64,000 nt of DNA from Shewanella olleyana (GTDB lineage Bacteria; Pseudomonadota; Gammaproteobacteria; Enterobacterales; Shewanellaceae). Below are positions 37,283-47,127 of this stretch, in pieces. Numbering within the stretch: position 1 is the first letter of the stretch; each line of letters opens with the position of its first letter. The notes beneath the pieces were generated by a model. It was not told the DNA's origin. It saw only the letters and a program-made list of their open reading frames with translations, and searched no databases. Made by a program: the position numbers and the translations under genes. The stretch spans positions 62,001 to 126,000 of the forward strand of contig NZ_JAKILD010000015.1 of NCBI RefSeq assembly GCF_023283825.1, written 5' to 3'.

Positions 37283-38123
37283 CAAAGTATCTAATTGCAA
37301 ATGGTATCACTAAGCTGGGTAGCACAATTAAGCTAGCACCAACCCAACTTAATGCATCTAACCATTCACCAAACCACAGCCAACCGAAGAAGATACAAAA
37401 CAGTAGGCCAGAGTACTCTGCTACCGCGATATCACTGGCTTTGGCATTTCGGTATGCAAAAATACAGCACAGGTGATAAGCCAAAATAAAGATGTTGCTG
37501 ACAATGGATAAACCGCTCAGTGACCAAGATATGTGACCGAAACCTATGCTGGCCCCGATGATAACTAACACAGGAATACTCAACAGGTTATAAAGCATCA
37601 ATGTCACAATAGGTGAGTCCGTTTTGGGTAATTTTCGTAAAGTAATCTGATTAACAGAAAATGTCACTGCGGCAATTAATACCACCAGCCCCGCCCAATT
37701 CATTTCTGACGGCCGAAGTAAGATAATAATTCCCACAAACCCCAGTAAAGTGATCAGCCACTGACTCATTCTCACTTGTTCTTTAAGCCGAAAATGGCCT
37801 AATACTATGATGATAATAGGCGCAGAGAAAAATAAAGAACTCACTGTAGCCAAAGGTAGTGACAATAACCCGACCACTAAAGTTATCGATGTCACTACAC
37901 CTATGTTTGAGCGTAGTAATTGTAATTTAATATCTGCGGTATTTGGTCTGCGAGCTATAAGCCACAAAGGCAACAGCATTAACACGCAACCTAGCTGGCG
38001 TATAAGTAAAAATGTCACCACATCAGCATCTTGTGGTAACCATTTAATTGATACATCGTATAAGGCGCTGAAAATATTTCCCAATACTAATATCAATGAT
38101 GCAATGACGACATGTGGCTTCAT
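37251..38123 (-). CDS. DMT superfamily (EamA) transporter
   Basis: Predicted 290 residues with ten membrane helices expected as two EamA repeats of about five each. Visible hydrophobic runs include VVIASLILVLGNIFSALYD, VVTSITLVVGLLSLPLATVSSLFF and ILAYHLCCIFAYRNAKASD. The family exports small metabolites or amino acids; the substrate cannot be read. It is divergent from a GcvA-like LysR regulator about 360 bp away, which may control it. The 3' end, including the stop codon, is built from a 16-bp repeat. Confidence 0.88.
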   Translation of the reverse strand: MKPHVVIASLILVLGNIFSALYDVSIKWLPQDADVVTFLLIRQLGCVLMLLPLWLIARRPNTADIKLQLLRSNIGVVTSITLVVGLLSLPLATVSSLFFSAPIIIIVLGHFRLKEQVRMSQWLITLLGFVGIIILLRPSEMNWAGLVVLIAAVTFSVNQITLRKLPKTDSPIVTLMLYNLLSIPVLVIIGASIGFGHISWSLSGLSIVSNIFILAYHLCCIFAYRNAKASDIAVAEYSGLLFCIFFGWLWFGEWLDALSWVGASLIVLPSLVIPFAIRYFAVRSTKALAS

Positions 38124-38486
38124 GGCTTTATACGCTCAAATTAACAGACAACCTAAAAAACCTGAGCTCGGGATAACAACTTGCTTTCTAGAGGTTATTT
38201 TTACTGATAACGGCGTTAAATTTTTTTGCAATAGGCCAGCTATTGACGCACAAATTTGCCTTGTTCTAAGCAAAAATATCTCTCTAGAATAAGATTGAAA
38301 GCAAACATGTAATAATTCAACAGTTTAACTAACTTCTTATCCCGATTTCAGGTTAAATAAAAAAGCATGATATCTTGCAAGTTTCTGCAACTGAAATGAT
38401 GTTTATTACCCATTCATGAGCTAAATTCATAAATATGATTATTACCCATTATTTATTCACATCTACTTTTGCTGAGTGGTACGACA
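38124..38486. other. Divergent promoter region, DMT exporter and LysR regulator
   Basis: No gene. It contains a 12-bp direct repeat, TTATTACCCATT, at 38403-38414 and 38439-38450, 36 bp apart, just before the LysR start. Confidence 0.55.
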
Positions 38487-39395
38487 ATGAGAAAGCTTCC
38501 TCCATTGCGGTCTTTACAAGTTTTTGAATCCGCAGCTCGCTTGCAGCACTTTTCGAAAGCTGCTGATGAGCTTTGTATTACCCAAAGTGCGGTATCACAC
38601 CAAATTAAACAGCTTGAAGAGTATTATGGTGAAGTGCTGTTTATTCGTAATACTAGACAGTTAGAATTAACTGATAAAGGCGCGCTACTGTTTGAGCAAG
38701 CTGAGATTTCATTCAATCAATTAGATGACATCAGCCGGAAAATAGTTGGCGATGAAAACCAACAGTTACGTTTAGCTGTCTACAGTTCATTTGCAGTTAA
38801 ATGGCTGATACCTAGATTAAGTGAGTTCCGTCAACTTCAACCACAAATTGATTTACGTTTGGAAATGATTGCCAATGATCCACAATTAAGCGATAGCGTC
38901 GCCGACATGTTTATTTCAGGTCAATCAAACCATAAAGGTTACCGTCATTTCACATTGCATAAAGAGCGCTTAATTCCAGTAGCAAGCCCTGAGTACATAG
39001 CTAAATGGTTAATTAAGCCAGCTCAATCCACCCAAGAGTTAAAAAGTTGCTTAGCGAGTGCTGTATTGCTCACTGTTGATGAAGGACCATTAGGCATTGA
39101 TTGGCAGCGTTGGTTTGAGGTAAACCACTTAACCCAATCAGTGGAGCAGCAACAGCATATATTCAGCCATGTCTTATTTGCTATAGAGGCAGCAATTGTT
39201 CACCAAGGTATTGCACTCGCGTCTGACTTTATGGTTAAAGATGACATACGCTCAGGACGATTAATTGCCCTTGATTTACCCGATTTATTAACGGGCTTTA
39301 ACTTCAACTTTAGCTGTAAACAACGTAGGCAACGCGAACCTGCCATAGCTTGTTTTATTGATTGGTTAAAAACGCAGACTCAGTCGGGTTTATAA
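38487..39395 (+). CDS. LysR family regulator, GcvA-like
   Basis: Predicted 302 residues, starting at the ATG at 38487 (MRKLPPLRSLQVFESAARLQHFSKAADELCITQSAVSHQIKQLEEYYG), the usual N-terminus of GcvA-type LysR proteins; an upstream TTG at 38469 is less likely. The C-terminal domain is a LysR effector domain. Divergent from the DMT exporter, which is its probable target. The ribosome site is weak. Ends just before a bidirectional terminator shared with trpS. Confidence 0.9.
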   Translation: MRKLPPLRSLQVFESAARLQHFSKAADELCITQSAVSHQIKQLEEYYGEVLFIRNTRQLELTDKGALLFEQAEISFNQLDDISRKIVGDENQQLRLAVYSSFAVKWLIPRLSEFRQLQPQIDLRLEMIANDPQLSDSVADMFISGQSNHKGYRHFTLHKERLIPVASPEYIAKWLIKPAQSTQELKSCLASAVLLTVDEGPLGIDWQRWFEVNHLTQSVEQQQHIFSHVLFAIEAAIVHQGIALASDFMVKDDIRSGRLIALDLPDLLTGFNFNFSCKQRRQREPAIACFIDWLKTQTQSGL

Positions 39396-39400
39396 AACAA

Positions 39401-39425
39401 AAAAGCCAGCATGATGCTGGCTTTT
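39401..39425. terminator. Bidirectional terminator between lysR and trpS
   Basis: Perfect 10-bp stem aaaagccagc/gctggctttt with a 5-nt loop between two converging genes. Confidence 0.88.
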
Positions 39426-39448
39426 ACGACTACCAATTTTAATAGGCT

Positions 39449-40450
39449 CTACACAATCATGCCGATTTTTTCGTACACTTTTTTGATTGTGGCTTCTGCG
39501 CGAACCTTGGCTTTTTCTGCACCTGCTTTAAATACAGAATCAAGATATTCTTCATCGGCTCTGAACTTGTGGAAGCGCTCTTGTAATGGCTCAAGCATCT
39601 CGACAACAGCTTCACCCGTTGCCACTTTTAAGTGACCATACATTTTGCCTTCAAAGTCTTTTTCAATCGACCCGATTGATTGGCCATTACAGCCAGACAT
39701 TAAGCTTAATAAGTTAGATACACCTGGCTTTTCTTCTACGTCAAAACGCACTACTGGTGGCTCTTCACTGTCTGTCATCGCTTTTTTAACTTTCTTCATA
39801 ATCGCTTTAGGATCATCAAGTAAGCCAATAACATTATTCCGATTATCGTCTGACTTAGACATTTTCTTGGTTGGATCTTGTAATGACATGACCCGTGCAC
39901 CCGTTTCTGGAATAAACGGCTCAGGTACAACAAAGGTGTCACCGTAAGCATTATTAAAACGAGTCGCGATATCGCGAGAAAGTTCTAAATGTTGCTTTTG
40001 GTCCTGACCTACAGGCACTTCATTAGCTTGATAAAGTAAGATATCTGCAGCCATTAATACCGGATAATCAAATAAGCCCACGTTGATGTTATTAGCGTGT
40101 TTTTGCGACTTATCTTTAAACTGCGTCATGCGGTTAAGCTCACCCATTTGGGTGTAACAGTTCAGTGCCCAGCCTAATTGAGTATGTTGCGGTACTTGAG
40201 ACTGTAAAAACACAGTGCTTTTGTCTGGGTCGATACCACAAGCTAAATAAATTGCTAGCGTGTCATAACAAGCTGCACGCAGCTTTACAGGATCTTGTCG
40301 CACTGTAATGGCATGTAAATCAACAACACAATAAATACAATCGTGGCTGTCTTGCATATTAACCCACTGACGAAGCGCGCCCATGTAGTTTCCGATACTT
40401 AGCTCACCTGAAGGTTGAGCACCACTAAACACGATAGGTTTTGCAGTCAT
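39449..40450 (-). CDS. trpS: Tryptophanyl-tRNA synthetase
   Basis: Predicted 333 residues, the size of E. coli TrpRS (334). Class I signatures: the HIGH-like [12 protein letters not shown] near residue 15 and KMSKS in [12 protein letters not shown] near 193. It charges tRNA-Trp in the cytoplasm. It is the last gene of the rpe-gph-trpS group, about 35 bp after gph, as in E. coli. Confidence 0.97.
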   Translation of the reverse strand: MTAKPIVFSGAQPSGELSIGNYMGALRQWVNMQDSHDCIYCVVDLHAITVRQDPVKLRAACYDTLAIYLACGIDPDKSTVFLQSQVPQHTQLGWALNCYTQMGELNRMTQFKDKSQKHANNINVGLFDYPVLMAADILLYQANEVPVGQDQKQHLELSRDIATRFNNAYGDTFVVPEPFIPETGARVMSLQDPTKKMSKSDDNRNNVIGLLDDPKAIMKKVKKAMTDSEEPPVVRFDVEEKPGVSNLLSLMSGCNGQSIGSIEKDFEGKMYGHLKVATGEAVVEMLEPLQERFHKFRADEEYLDSVFKAGAEKAKVRAEATIKKVYEKIGMIV

Positions 40451-40484
40451 TTGTTTTATTGCTCCATTGATTTAGCTTTTAGTT

Positions 40485-41195
40485 TTAGCCGTTAGTGTTA
40501 ACTGAAGGTAGTAAGGCTAAAATCTCATTAAATTGTTCACATACCGCAGTCGGACCGCTTAGGCCAATATCTTCACCGTAGTTGTACCCATAGGTCAAGC
40601 CTATCGAGCTAACTCCAGCAGCTTTAGCTGCAAATATGTCATTTTTTGAATCACCAACCATTAATAGTTGCTCGGGTTCAAGTTGCCATTCAGCTAAAAT
40701 ATGCTGAAGCGGCATAGGATCAGGTTTCATTTTAGCGAGAGAATCGCCGCCCAATACCAAATTAAACAGCTCATCGATTTCAAATGCAGACAATAGCGGC
40801 ACGGTGAAATGGTGAGGTTTATTCGTCACGATTGCTAAGGTGTACCCTAATGCTTTTAAGGCAGTTAAAGTATCTAACACCCCAGTATATAACCGACTAT
40901 GTTTTTGAAGGTGTTGTTGGTAATGCTCCATAAAGACTGGCATTGCGGCATTGAGCGTCGCGCCTGACACTTCATGACTTAAGTTATTGTCAGTGCTGTA
41001 TGCATGCTGTAAAGCCCTTTGCATTAACACCTTAGCGCCATTACCGACCCAATTTCTGACTTGAGCTTCAGAACATGTTGTCAATCCAAGTTCTAACAAA
41101 GTCGCTTGAGTGGCCGCTGCTAAGTCTGGCACGCTGTCAATAAGCGTTCCGTCTAAGTCAAAAGCGATTGCTTTAACCTTAGTAAAATCAGCCAT
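40485..41195 (-). CDS. gph: Phosphoglycolate phosphatase
   Basis: Predicted 236 residues. HAD motif I FDLDGTLIDS near 14, motif II ALGYTLAIVTNKP, motif IV MVGDSKNDIFAAKAAG. Hydrolyses 2-phosphoglycolate, largely from DNA repair. Two bases separate it from rpe upstream, so the genes are co-transcribed. Confidence 0.95.
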   Translation of the reverse strand: MADFTKVKAIAFDLDGTLIDSVPDLAAATQATLLELGLTTCSEAQVRNWVGNGAKVLMQRALQHAYSTDNNLSHEVSGATLNAAMPVFMEHYQQHLQKHSRLYTGVLDTLTALKALGYTLAIVTNKPHHFTVPLLSAFEIDELFNLVLGGDSLAKMKPDPMPLQHILAEWQLEPEQLLMVGDSKNDIFAAKAAGVSSIGLTYGYNYGEDIGLSGPTAVCEQFNEILALLPSVNTNG

Positions 41196-41197
41196 GA

Positions 41198-41872
41198 TTA
41201 AGCGTCAACTTTAGCAAGTTCTAAACGCATTTCATCAACCACGGTTTTATAATCTGGCTGATTAAAAATGGCTGAACCAGCAACAAACATATCAGCACCA
41301 GCTGCAGCGATTTCAGCAATATTATCGACTTTAACACCACCATCAACTTCAAGACGGATATCAAAACCACTCGCATCAATTTTAGCGCGCACTTGTTTCA
41401 ATTTATCTAAAGTAGACGGAATAAATGATTGCCCGCCAAACCCTGGGTTAACCGACATCAATAAAATCACATCCAGTTTGTCCATAACATGATCAAGGTA
41501 ATGCAGTGGTGTACCTGGATTAAAGACTAAACCGGCCTTGCAGCCTGATTCTTTAATTAACTGTAGGCTTCTGTCTAAGTGCTCAGAAGCTTCAGGGTGG
41601 AAAGTAATAATAGAAGCACCTGCTTTAGCAAAATCTGGAATGATGCGATCAACAGGCTTCACCATTAGATGCACATCGATGTCAGCAGTAATACCAAAGT
41701 CACGTAAAGCCTGACACACCATCGGGCCTATGGTTAAATTAGGTACATAATGGTTATCCATCACATCAAAATGAACAACGTCAGCGCCTGCATCTAGTAC
41801 GGCTTGAACATCATCACCTAAACGGGCGAAATCGGCAGATAAAATAGATGGAGCAATCAGAAATGGACGCAT
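41198..41872 (-). CDS. rpe: Ribulose-5-phosphate 3-epimerase
   Basis: Predicted 224 residues, TIM barrel. Motifs: [16 protein letters not shown] near the start, [43 protein letters not shown] and LEVDGGVK. Interconverts ribulose-5- and xylulose-5-phosphate in the pentose phosphate pathway. First gene of the rpe-gph-trpS unit here, because two oppositely oriented small genes separate it from dam. Confidence 0.97.
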   Translation of the reverse strand: MRPFLIAPSILSADFARLGDDVQAVLDAGADVVHFDVMDNHYVPNLTIGPMVCQALRDFGITADIDVHLMVKPVDRIIPDFAKAGASIITFHPEASEHLDRSLQLIKESGCKAGLVFNPGTPLHYLDHVMDKLDVILLMSVNPGFGGQSFIPSTLDKLKQVRAKIDASGFDIRLEVDGGVKVDNIAEIAAAGADMFVAGSAIFNQPDYKTVVDEMRLELAKVDA

Positions 41873-42180
41873 AGTCTTCTCGAAGCTGTTTAAAGTGGCA
41901 TTATTTTACCCTTTGCAGAGAAAACGCTCTAGTCACAAACAGTAATAAAACTTTGTTAGCGTCAATAAATGTAAATATTAATAATCTGTAAGTATTAAAT
42001 TGATCTGGATCACATATCATGGATGTTCATTAACTAGACAAATTTGCTATAATGCGACTTACGTCACTGTGTCATTTTTATATTTATAGTTACTGATCCT
42101 TACATCTTGTTGGATCGTATAGAGTTATCTAGGACACGTTTTTTTATTCATTCTGAAAGTATGAGACAAGGATAGCCCTT
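41873..42180. promoter_or_regulatory. Divergent promoter region of rpe and the hypothetical/DUF2970 pair
   Basis: TATAAT at 42048-42053 faces the plus strand with a leader of about 125 nt. A CRP-like site ATTGATCTGGATCACA (41999-42014) has a perfect TCACA half and a 3/5 TGTGA half; it would be centred near -53. No gene is present. Confidence 0.45.
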
Positions 42181-42549
42181 ATGATGTGCAGTCAGCGAAA
42201 AATGAACACTTACCAGACAGGTAAAGTGACGTTAAAGCCTGTATTAAGTATTTTCTCAGCAAGCGCGTTAATGTTTGTCGCTTATTTCGCCTCATCCGAT
42301 AACCGCGAGCAGCTATTTGCAGAAAACTGTGCTTGTACTGATACAGCCACCTATAATTCTAGCTTACCTAGCAGCCATCCAAATAACCGTTGTGCAACTC
42401 AATCTGATAATGTCAGTTGGGGTAGCTGGGTTACAGGTAATAGCCGCTCAAGTCAGTTTCATTTCTTAGATTTGCTAGAATTACTGCACGGTAGTGAAAA
42501 AAGTAAACCTATCAGTGATATGCCAGCAAATAACCCGAACGCTATTTAA
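42181..42549 (+). CDS. Hypothetical membrane-anchored or exported protein
   Basis: Predicted 122 residues; no family recognised. A hydrophobic segment (about 19-38: LKPVLSIFSASALMFVAYF) is followed by a Ser/Asn-rich part with three cysteines (ENCACTD and NRCATQ), suggesting a periplasmic domain. AAGGAT lies 7 nt before the ATG. The stop overlaps the next start by one base (TAATG), so it is translationally coupled to the DUF2970 gene. Confidence 0.65.
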   Translation: MMCSQRKMNTYQTGKVTLKPVLSIFSASALMFVAYFASSDNREQLFAENCACTDTATYNSSLPSSHPNNRCATQSDNVSWGSWVTGNSRSSQFHFLDLLELLHGSEKSKPISDMPANNPNAI

Positions 42550-42731
42550 TGTCGATTTGGCGTGTTTTTACCAGCACTGTCGCTGCTTTTTTTGGGGTGC
42601 AGACTGAAGATAATCGCCAGCGAGACTTTAACCAAAACAGTTCCCCTCTCCCATTTATATTTATGGGAATAGCATTAGCTGCATTAATGATTTTGTCTTT
42701 GATCTTTATCGTGAATCAAGTCTTAAGCTGA
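42549..42731 (+). CDS. DUF2970 small membrane protein
   Basis: Predicted 60 residues. The N-terminal IWRVFTSTVAAFFGVQTEDNRQRDF and a C-terminal membrane helix (PFIFMGIALAALMILSLIFIVNQ) match DUF2970. Function unknown. Coupled to the gene upstream. The pair splits the otherwise continuous dam and rpe genes of enterobacteria. Confidence 0.8.
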   Translation: MSIWRVFTSTVAAFFGVQTEDNRQRDFNQNSSPLPFIFMGIALAALMILSLIFIVNQVLS

Positions 42732-42789
42732 CAGGCCCTAAAAAAAATTTTCTAAGTAATTTCATAAACTCATCTACGCATATCGAAAA

Positions 42790-43629
42790 TTAATCGATCA
42801 CTTCTTGATAATGATGATCATACAGCGCCATTATTTCGTCTACTTTCTTGCGCGAACTACCTTTCTGACTAATATTACGCTGCACTGCAATTGAAGCTAA
42901 TTTTGCCCCACGATAAAGTTCACGCGTCAGTGGAATATCATGATTACTGATCAATACTGGAATGTCACGTTCAAGGGCAGTATGGCGTGACTGTCTCGCT
43001 AATAAAGCTTGATCATCTAAGCTAAAACCTGGACCAACATAGGTTGTAAAGCTTGCAGTTGTTGATAGCGGAGCATAAGGAGGGTCGCAATAAATTACGT
43101 CACCAGAATTCGACATCTCAAATGCTTGTTCATAGCTCACACAATGAAATGTCGCTTTTTTCGCTTTACTAGAAAAATAGCGTAACTCATCTTCTGGAAA
43201 GTAAGGCTTTTTATATGATCCGAAAGGCACGTTAAAGCCGCCTTTTCGATTATAACGACATAAGCCATTAAACCCATGACGGTTCATATAAAGGAAATAT
43301 ACCGAGCGTTTGAAAGGATCTTTTGTTTGATTGAATTCGGCACGAATTCGGTAATATTGTTCTTTATCATTCATTTCTGGAACAAACATCGCCTTAGCGG
43401 CAGCGATATAAGCATCAGGTTCATTTTTAACAATATTATAGAGATTGATTAAATCATGATTAATATCGCATAGCAGGTACTCGTCATAGTCAGTATTTAA
43501 AAATACTGAACCAGCACCAACAAATGGTTCTATTAGTCTTTTACCTTGAGGTAAATGTTTTGCTAGCTCGTCAACGAGTTTAAATTTTCCACCCGCCCAC
43601 TTAAGAAAGGCTCTATGCTTTTTAGTCAT
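42790..43629 (-). CDS. dam: DNA adenine methylase (GATC)
   Basis: Predicted 279 residues (E. coli 278). Motif I FLKWAGGKFKLVDEL near the N-terminus binds S-adenosylmethionine; the catalytic DPPY is at 182-185 (VIYCDPPYAPLS). It methylates adenine in GATC, used in mismatch repair and control of replication initiation. It follows damX by about 100 bp in the aroKB-damX-dam order. Confidence 0.96.
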   Translation of the reverse strand: MTKKHRAFLKWAGGKFKLVDELAKHLPQGKRLIEPFVGAGSVFLNTDYDEYLLCDINHDLINLYNIVKNEPDAYIAAAKAMFVPEMNDKEQYYRIRAEFNQTKDPFKRSVYFLYMNRHGFNGLCRYNRKGGFNVPFGSYKKPYFPEDELRYFSSKAKKATFHCVSYEQAFEMSNSGDVIYCDPPYAPLSTTASFTTYVGPGFSLDDQALLARQSRHTALERDIPVLISNHDIPLTRELYRGAKLASIAVQRNISQKGSSRKKVDEIMALYDHHYQEVID

Positions 43630-43727
43630 GAATACCGGTTACTAGCAAAATTAAAGCAGATGATTGTACTCTTTTTAATAAGAATAATCATTGTTTGAAT
43701 CACCAAATCGAATGGCTTTTTAAGCGA

Positions 43728-45200
43728 TTAATTCGATTTGATTTCGTATCCTTTCAGATCGCTCCATTTCCTTATCCAAGGTGCACTTAATCCAAGCTGT
43801 TGTTGTAATGTTTCTGATTCTTGTAAAGCTTGTTCTGTGCTTTCAAATTGCCCGAATAAAACAATATGGCGATTCTTATATTTTGCCTGCACTAATTCTG
43901 CTGCACTAGATTGATGGATCTCTAGTTTTGTGAGAATGTTCTTCAGCGACTTTTCTTCACGAACACTGGCTATCTGTAATGTATATCCAGCCCTGTCAGT
44001 TAATTTATCAGTGTGGGCAACTTTGTCGTCATCGTCCTTGATAATTTCAAGCTTATCTCTTTCAACAATCGTTTGTTCTTCAGCAACATCTGACAGTTGT
44101 ACATTCTGGTTATCAACTAGATTAACGTCTTCTGCCTTATCCATTTCGGCAATCTCATCAACTAAATTGACAGTATCTTCTGCAGTTAATTGCTGAGTGA
44201 TATCGTCAGCTGAAACAGGAGAAATTATGAGTAATGTATCAACAGAAGTATCATTATCTAAGCTTATTTGATGCGTTATTACTTGAGATGAAGTATCAGT
44301 AAAAACTCGGGCTATTAATGACTTGCCGTAGTCAAAGATAAACCATTGAGGTGCGTTTACTGGCGCTGTAAAAGGTAAGAAATCGACCATCTCACTATTT
44401 TTATCCCGTTCAATTTCAGCTTGTTGCTCACTCTGATAAAAATAGAACCCAACAACGAATAAACCGATAAGCAATATTAAGCCCAAGGGTACAATCGATG
44501 TTAGATTGTTGGTCCATTTCTTTGCGACTACAGGTTCATCTTCCAATGCTTTTTTTAAAAGCTCGATAACTTCTGCAGGAGTGCCGGATTGTTTTTCAAT
44601 CTGCGCTTGGATAATTTCACGAGGGATAAATGGAGTTCTGTTACTTCTTATTAATAGGGTTCTATATAAGCCTTCACGTTCAGCTAATGACAAAGGCTCA
44701 ACTTCAACGTGCAGTAGAAGTGATTGCATCGTTTCTGTTAATTCATAACTCAAATCAGCAAATGAATCTGGCTCAACAGTAAAAGTAATTGAAATAGGTT
44801 TACCAGCACACTTCAATTGCGTCAGCACTAAACACTCAGCCCATAACTCACGTGACATATATTGCGCATCATCAATAATGATATGCAATGGCTTAGTCAG
44901 GCTAGATTGGATCCTTAACAAGGTATCAGCTAAGGGTAAGGCATCATCAAAAATGGGAGAAGAAATTAATTGAACAAGGATTTTGCGTCGAATTTCGGCG
45001 CTTTCAGCATGCATGGGGCAGATAACTAATGCGGAGTTATAGTTATCTAATTCACTTGCTAGGGCAGTAACTAACGTGGTTTTACCTGAGCCTTTAGAAC
45101 CCGACACTAATACCAGTTGTTCACTATAACTAGCAATATGCTCTAGTCGCTGAACTAAAGATTCCTGAGAAGGTAATAATAGCGTTTGTTGGATATCCAA
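43728..45200 (-). CDS. damX: DamX-like SPOR-domain cell-division protein with AAA ATPase domain
   Basis: Predicted 490 residues. The N-terminal AAA domain has Walker A GSKGSGKT (34-41) and Walker B LHIIIDDAQ. One membrane helix is at about 232-252 (IVPLGLILLIGLFVVGFYFY). A variable linker precedes a C-terminal SPOR domain (about 405-485: YTLQIASVREEKSLKNILTKLEI) that binds denuded peptidoglycan at the septum. The N-terminal ATPase is much larger than in E. coli DamX and is usual for Shewanella and Vibrio homologues. Downstream of aroB by 28 bp. Confidence 0.92.
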   Translation of the reverse strand: MDIQQTLLLPSQESLVQRLEHIASYSEQLVLVSGSKGSGKTTLVTALASELDNYNSALVICPMHAESAEIRRKILVQLISSPIFDDALPLADTLLRIQSSLTKPLHIIIDDAQYMSRELWAECLVLTQLKCAGKPISITFTVEPDSFADLSYELTETMQSLLLHVEVEPLSLAEREGLYRTLLIRSNRTPFIPREIIQAQIEKQSGTPAEVIELLKKALEDEPVVAKKWTNNLTSIVPLGLILLIGLFVVGFYFYQSEQQAEIERDKNSEMVDFLPFTAPVNAPQWFIFDYGKSLIARVFTDTSSQVITHQISLDNDTSVDTLLIISPVSADDITQQLTAEDTVNLVDEIAEMDKAEDVNLVDNQNVQLSDVAEEQTIVERDKLEIIKDDDDKVAHTDKLTDRAGYTLQIASVREEKSLKNILTKLEIHQSSAAELVQAKYKNRHIVLFGQFESTEQALQESETLQQQLGLSAPWIRKWSDLKGYEIKSN

Positions 45201-45228
45201 AAGCCCACCATTAGACTTACACTACAAG

Positions 45229-46305
45229 TTAAACTTCGCTAATCACTTCTGCAAGTAATGACTCTTTTACATCAGAGAATACATCAGCAGTGCCTATTGA
45301 AGTGGGTAGTACCAAACGAATTTGGCCCGCTAATACTTTTTTATCACGTTGCATGTGCTTGATATAACTTTCAAACATCATGGTTTCAGGAGAGGTTACG
45401 GGTAAATCAAACGCTTCCATTATGCGAACAACTCTATCGAAATCAGCTTGCTGAATTAAGCCTAGTTTTAACGATGTTAATGCTGCCATTATGGTACCGG
45501 TAGCAACTGCTTCGCCATGAAGCCAAACACCATAACCCATTTCAGCTTCTATAGCATGACCAAAGGTATGGCCAAGGTTCAATAACGCTCTAACACCGCG
45601 CTCGGTTTCATCTTCAGCAACGACATCAGCCTTAATTTGACAACATTTTGCAATCGCATAAGTAAGGGCGTCGTTATCAAGCGACTTTAGCTGCTCAACA
45701 TTTTGCTCTAACCAACTAAAGAAGTCAGCATCCCAAATAATACCGTACTTAATCACTTCAGCCATGCCTGCAGCAAATTCTTTTGCAGGTAATGTAGCTA
45801 AACAATTAGTATCGATAATGACAGATTGAGGCTGATAAAATGCCCCGATCATGTTTTTACCTAAAGGATGATTAACTGCGGTTTTACCGCCAACTGAGGA
45901 GTCAACTTGGGACAGCAAGGTTGTAGGAACCTGAATAAATTCCACGCCTCGCTGATAGCAAGATGCAGCAAAGCCAGCCATGTCGCCTACGACACCGCCA
46001 CCTAATGCAACTATCACACAATCACGTGCAAAATTATTTTCTAACAAAGCAGAAAATATTAAATCCAAATGAGTGAGATCTTTAAACCTCTCTCCATCAG
46101 GCAGCACAACAACACCCACTTCACCACAACTCGCCATAGCTTGTTGAACTTGTTCTAAGTACAACGGAGCTATAGTGTCATTGGTGACAATGAGTGCTTT
46201 TTTACCAGAAAGGTAATCGGAGAAATAAGCGTTTTGCTGCAATAAATTCTGGCCAATAAAAATGGGATAACTTCGTATACCTAATTCAACCTGAACTTGC
46301 TGCAT
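45229..46305 (-). CDS. aroB: 3-dehydroquinate synthase
   Basis: Predicted 358 residues (E. coli 362). NAD-binding [14 protein letters not shown] and [21 protein letters not shown] are present, with zinc-ligand histidines in [11 protein letters not shown] and WLHGEAVA. Second step of the shikimate pathway. Starts 8 bp after aroK ends. Confidence 0.97.
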   Translation of the reverse strand: MQQVQVELGIRSYPIFIGQNLLQQNAYFSDYLSGKKALIVTNDTIAPLYLEQVQQAMASCGEVGVVVLPDGERFKDLTHLDLIFSALLENNFARDCVIVALGGGVVGDMAGFAASCYQRGVEFIQVPTTLLSQVDSSVGGKTAVNHPLGKNMIGAFYQPQSVIIDTNCLATLPAKEFAAGMAEVIKYGIIWDADFFSWLEQNVEQLKSLDNDALTYAIAKCCQIKADVVAEDETERGVRALLNLGHTFGHAIEAEMGYGVWLHGEAVATGTIMAALTSLKLGLIQQADFDRVVRIMEAFDLPVTSPETMMFESYIKHMQRDKKVLAGQIRLVLPTSIGTADVFSDVKESLLAEVISEV

Positions 46306-46313
46306 AAACCTAC

Positions 46314-46829
46314 CTAAAAACCGAGTTGCTCAATGATTTGATTTGCGACTATTTTCGCGCTTTGCTCATCTGTCTTAACGATAACATCAGCAATCTCTTC
46401 GTATAAAGGATTACGGACATCAGCAAGATTCTCAAGCACTTCACGTGGATCATCAACCTGTAATAAAGGTCGACGCTTATCGCGTTGAGTACGAGCCACT
46501 TGCTTATCGATTGTTGTCTCTAGGTATACAACGATACCGCGAGCCGACAAATGATTACGAATGTCTTTACTTTGTACAGATCCGCCGCCAGTAGCTAGGA
46601 CAATGCCTTGCTTTTCCGAAAGGTCAGCGATGACTTGAGCTTCACGTACACGAAAACCTTCTTCGCCTTCAACGTCAAACACCCAGGCAATATCTGCACC
46701 TGTGCGTTTCTCAATCTCGTGATCTGAATCGTGGAAATCTAAATGCAGCATTTGGGCCAAATGGCGACCAATTGTGCTTTTGCCTGCGCCCATTGGGCCT
46801 ACCAGAAAAATATTGCGTTTTTCAGCCAT
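46314..46829 (-). CDS. aroK: Shikimate kinase I
   Basis: Predicted 171 residues. P-loop GPMGAGKST at 11-19, the shikimate-binding [14 protein letters not shown] and ATGGGSV. Phosphorylates shikimate. First gene of aroK-aroB-damX-dam, but about 300 bp downstream of pilQ behind a terminator, so it has its own promoter. Confidence 0.97.
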   Translation of the reverse strand: MAEKRNIFLVGPMGAGKSTIGRHLAQMLHLDFHDSDHEIEKRTGADIAWVFDVEGEEGFRVREAQVIADLSEKQGIVLATGGGSVQSKDIRNHLSARGIVVYLETTIDKQVARTQRDKRRPLLQVDDPREVLENLADVRNPLYEEIADVIVKTDEQSAKIVANQIIEQLGF

Positions 46830-47127
46830 TATATATACGTCTGAATCTTATATGAAATGTATGCCTTATCGACTTAAACTCAAGCCGACCTATAATTTAA
46901 CCTTGCTCTAATGAGACTTGACGAAGGATTATCTCAGTTATATGACCGATGTTGCAAGTAATGTTGATGAATTAACCCAAGATTCTTAAAATAAATCTTT
47001 ATTAGCGTTTCATTAGAGGCAAACAACTTATGAGATATTTTTTATTCTTGATAATAGAATCAATCCACTAGGTAAAAAATAGACAAAAAAATACCAGCAA
47101 TAAGCTGGTATTTTTATTTGTATCTAT
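46830..47127. other. aroK leader and pilQ trailer
   Basis: About 300 bp without genes; holds the pilQ terminator at the right end and the aroK promoter region on the left. Confidence 0.6.
47089..47118 (-). terminator. Terminator of the pilMNOPQ operon
   Basis: Perfect stem aaataccagc/gctggtattt with loop aataa and a T-run on the minus strand. Confidence 0.87.
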
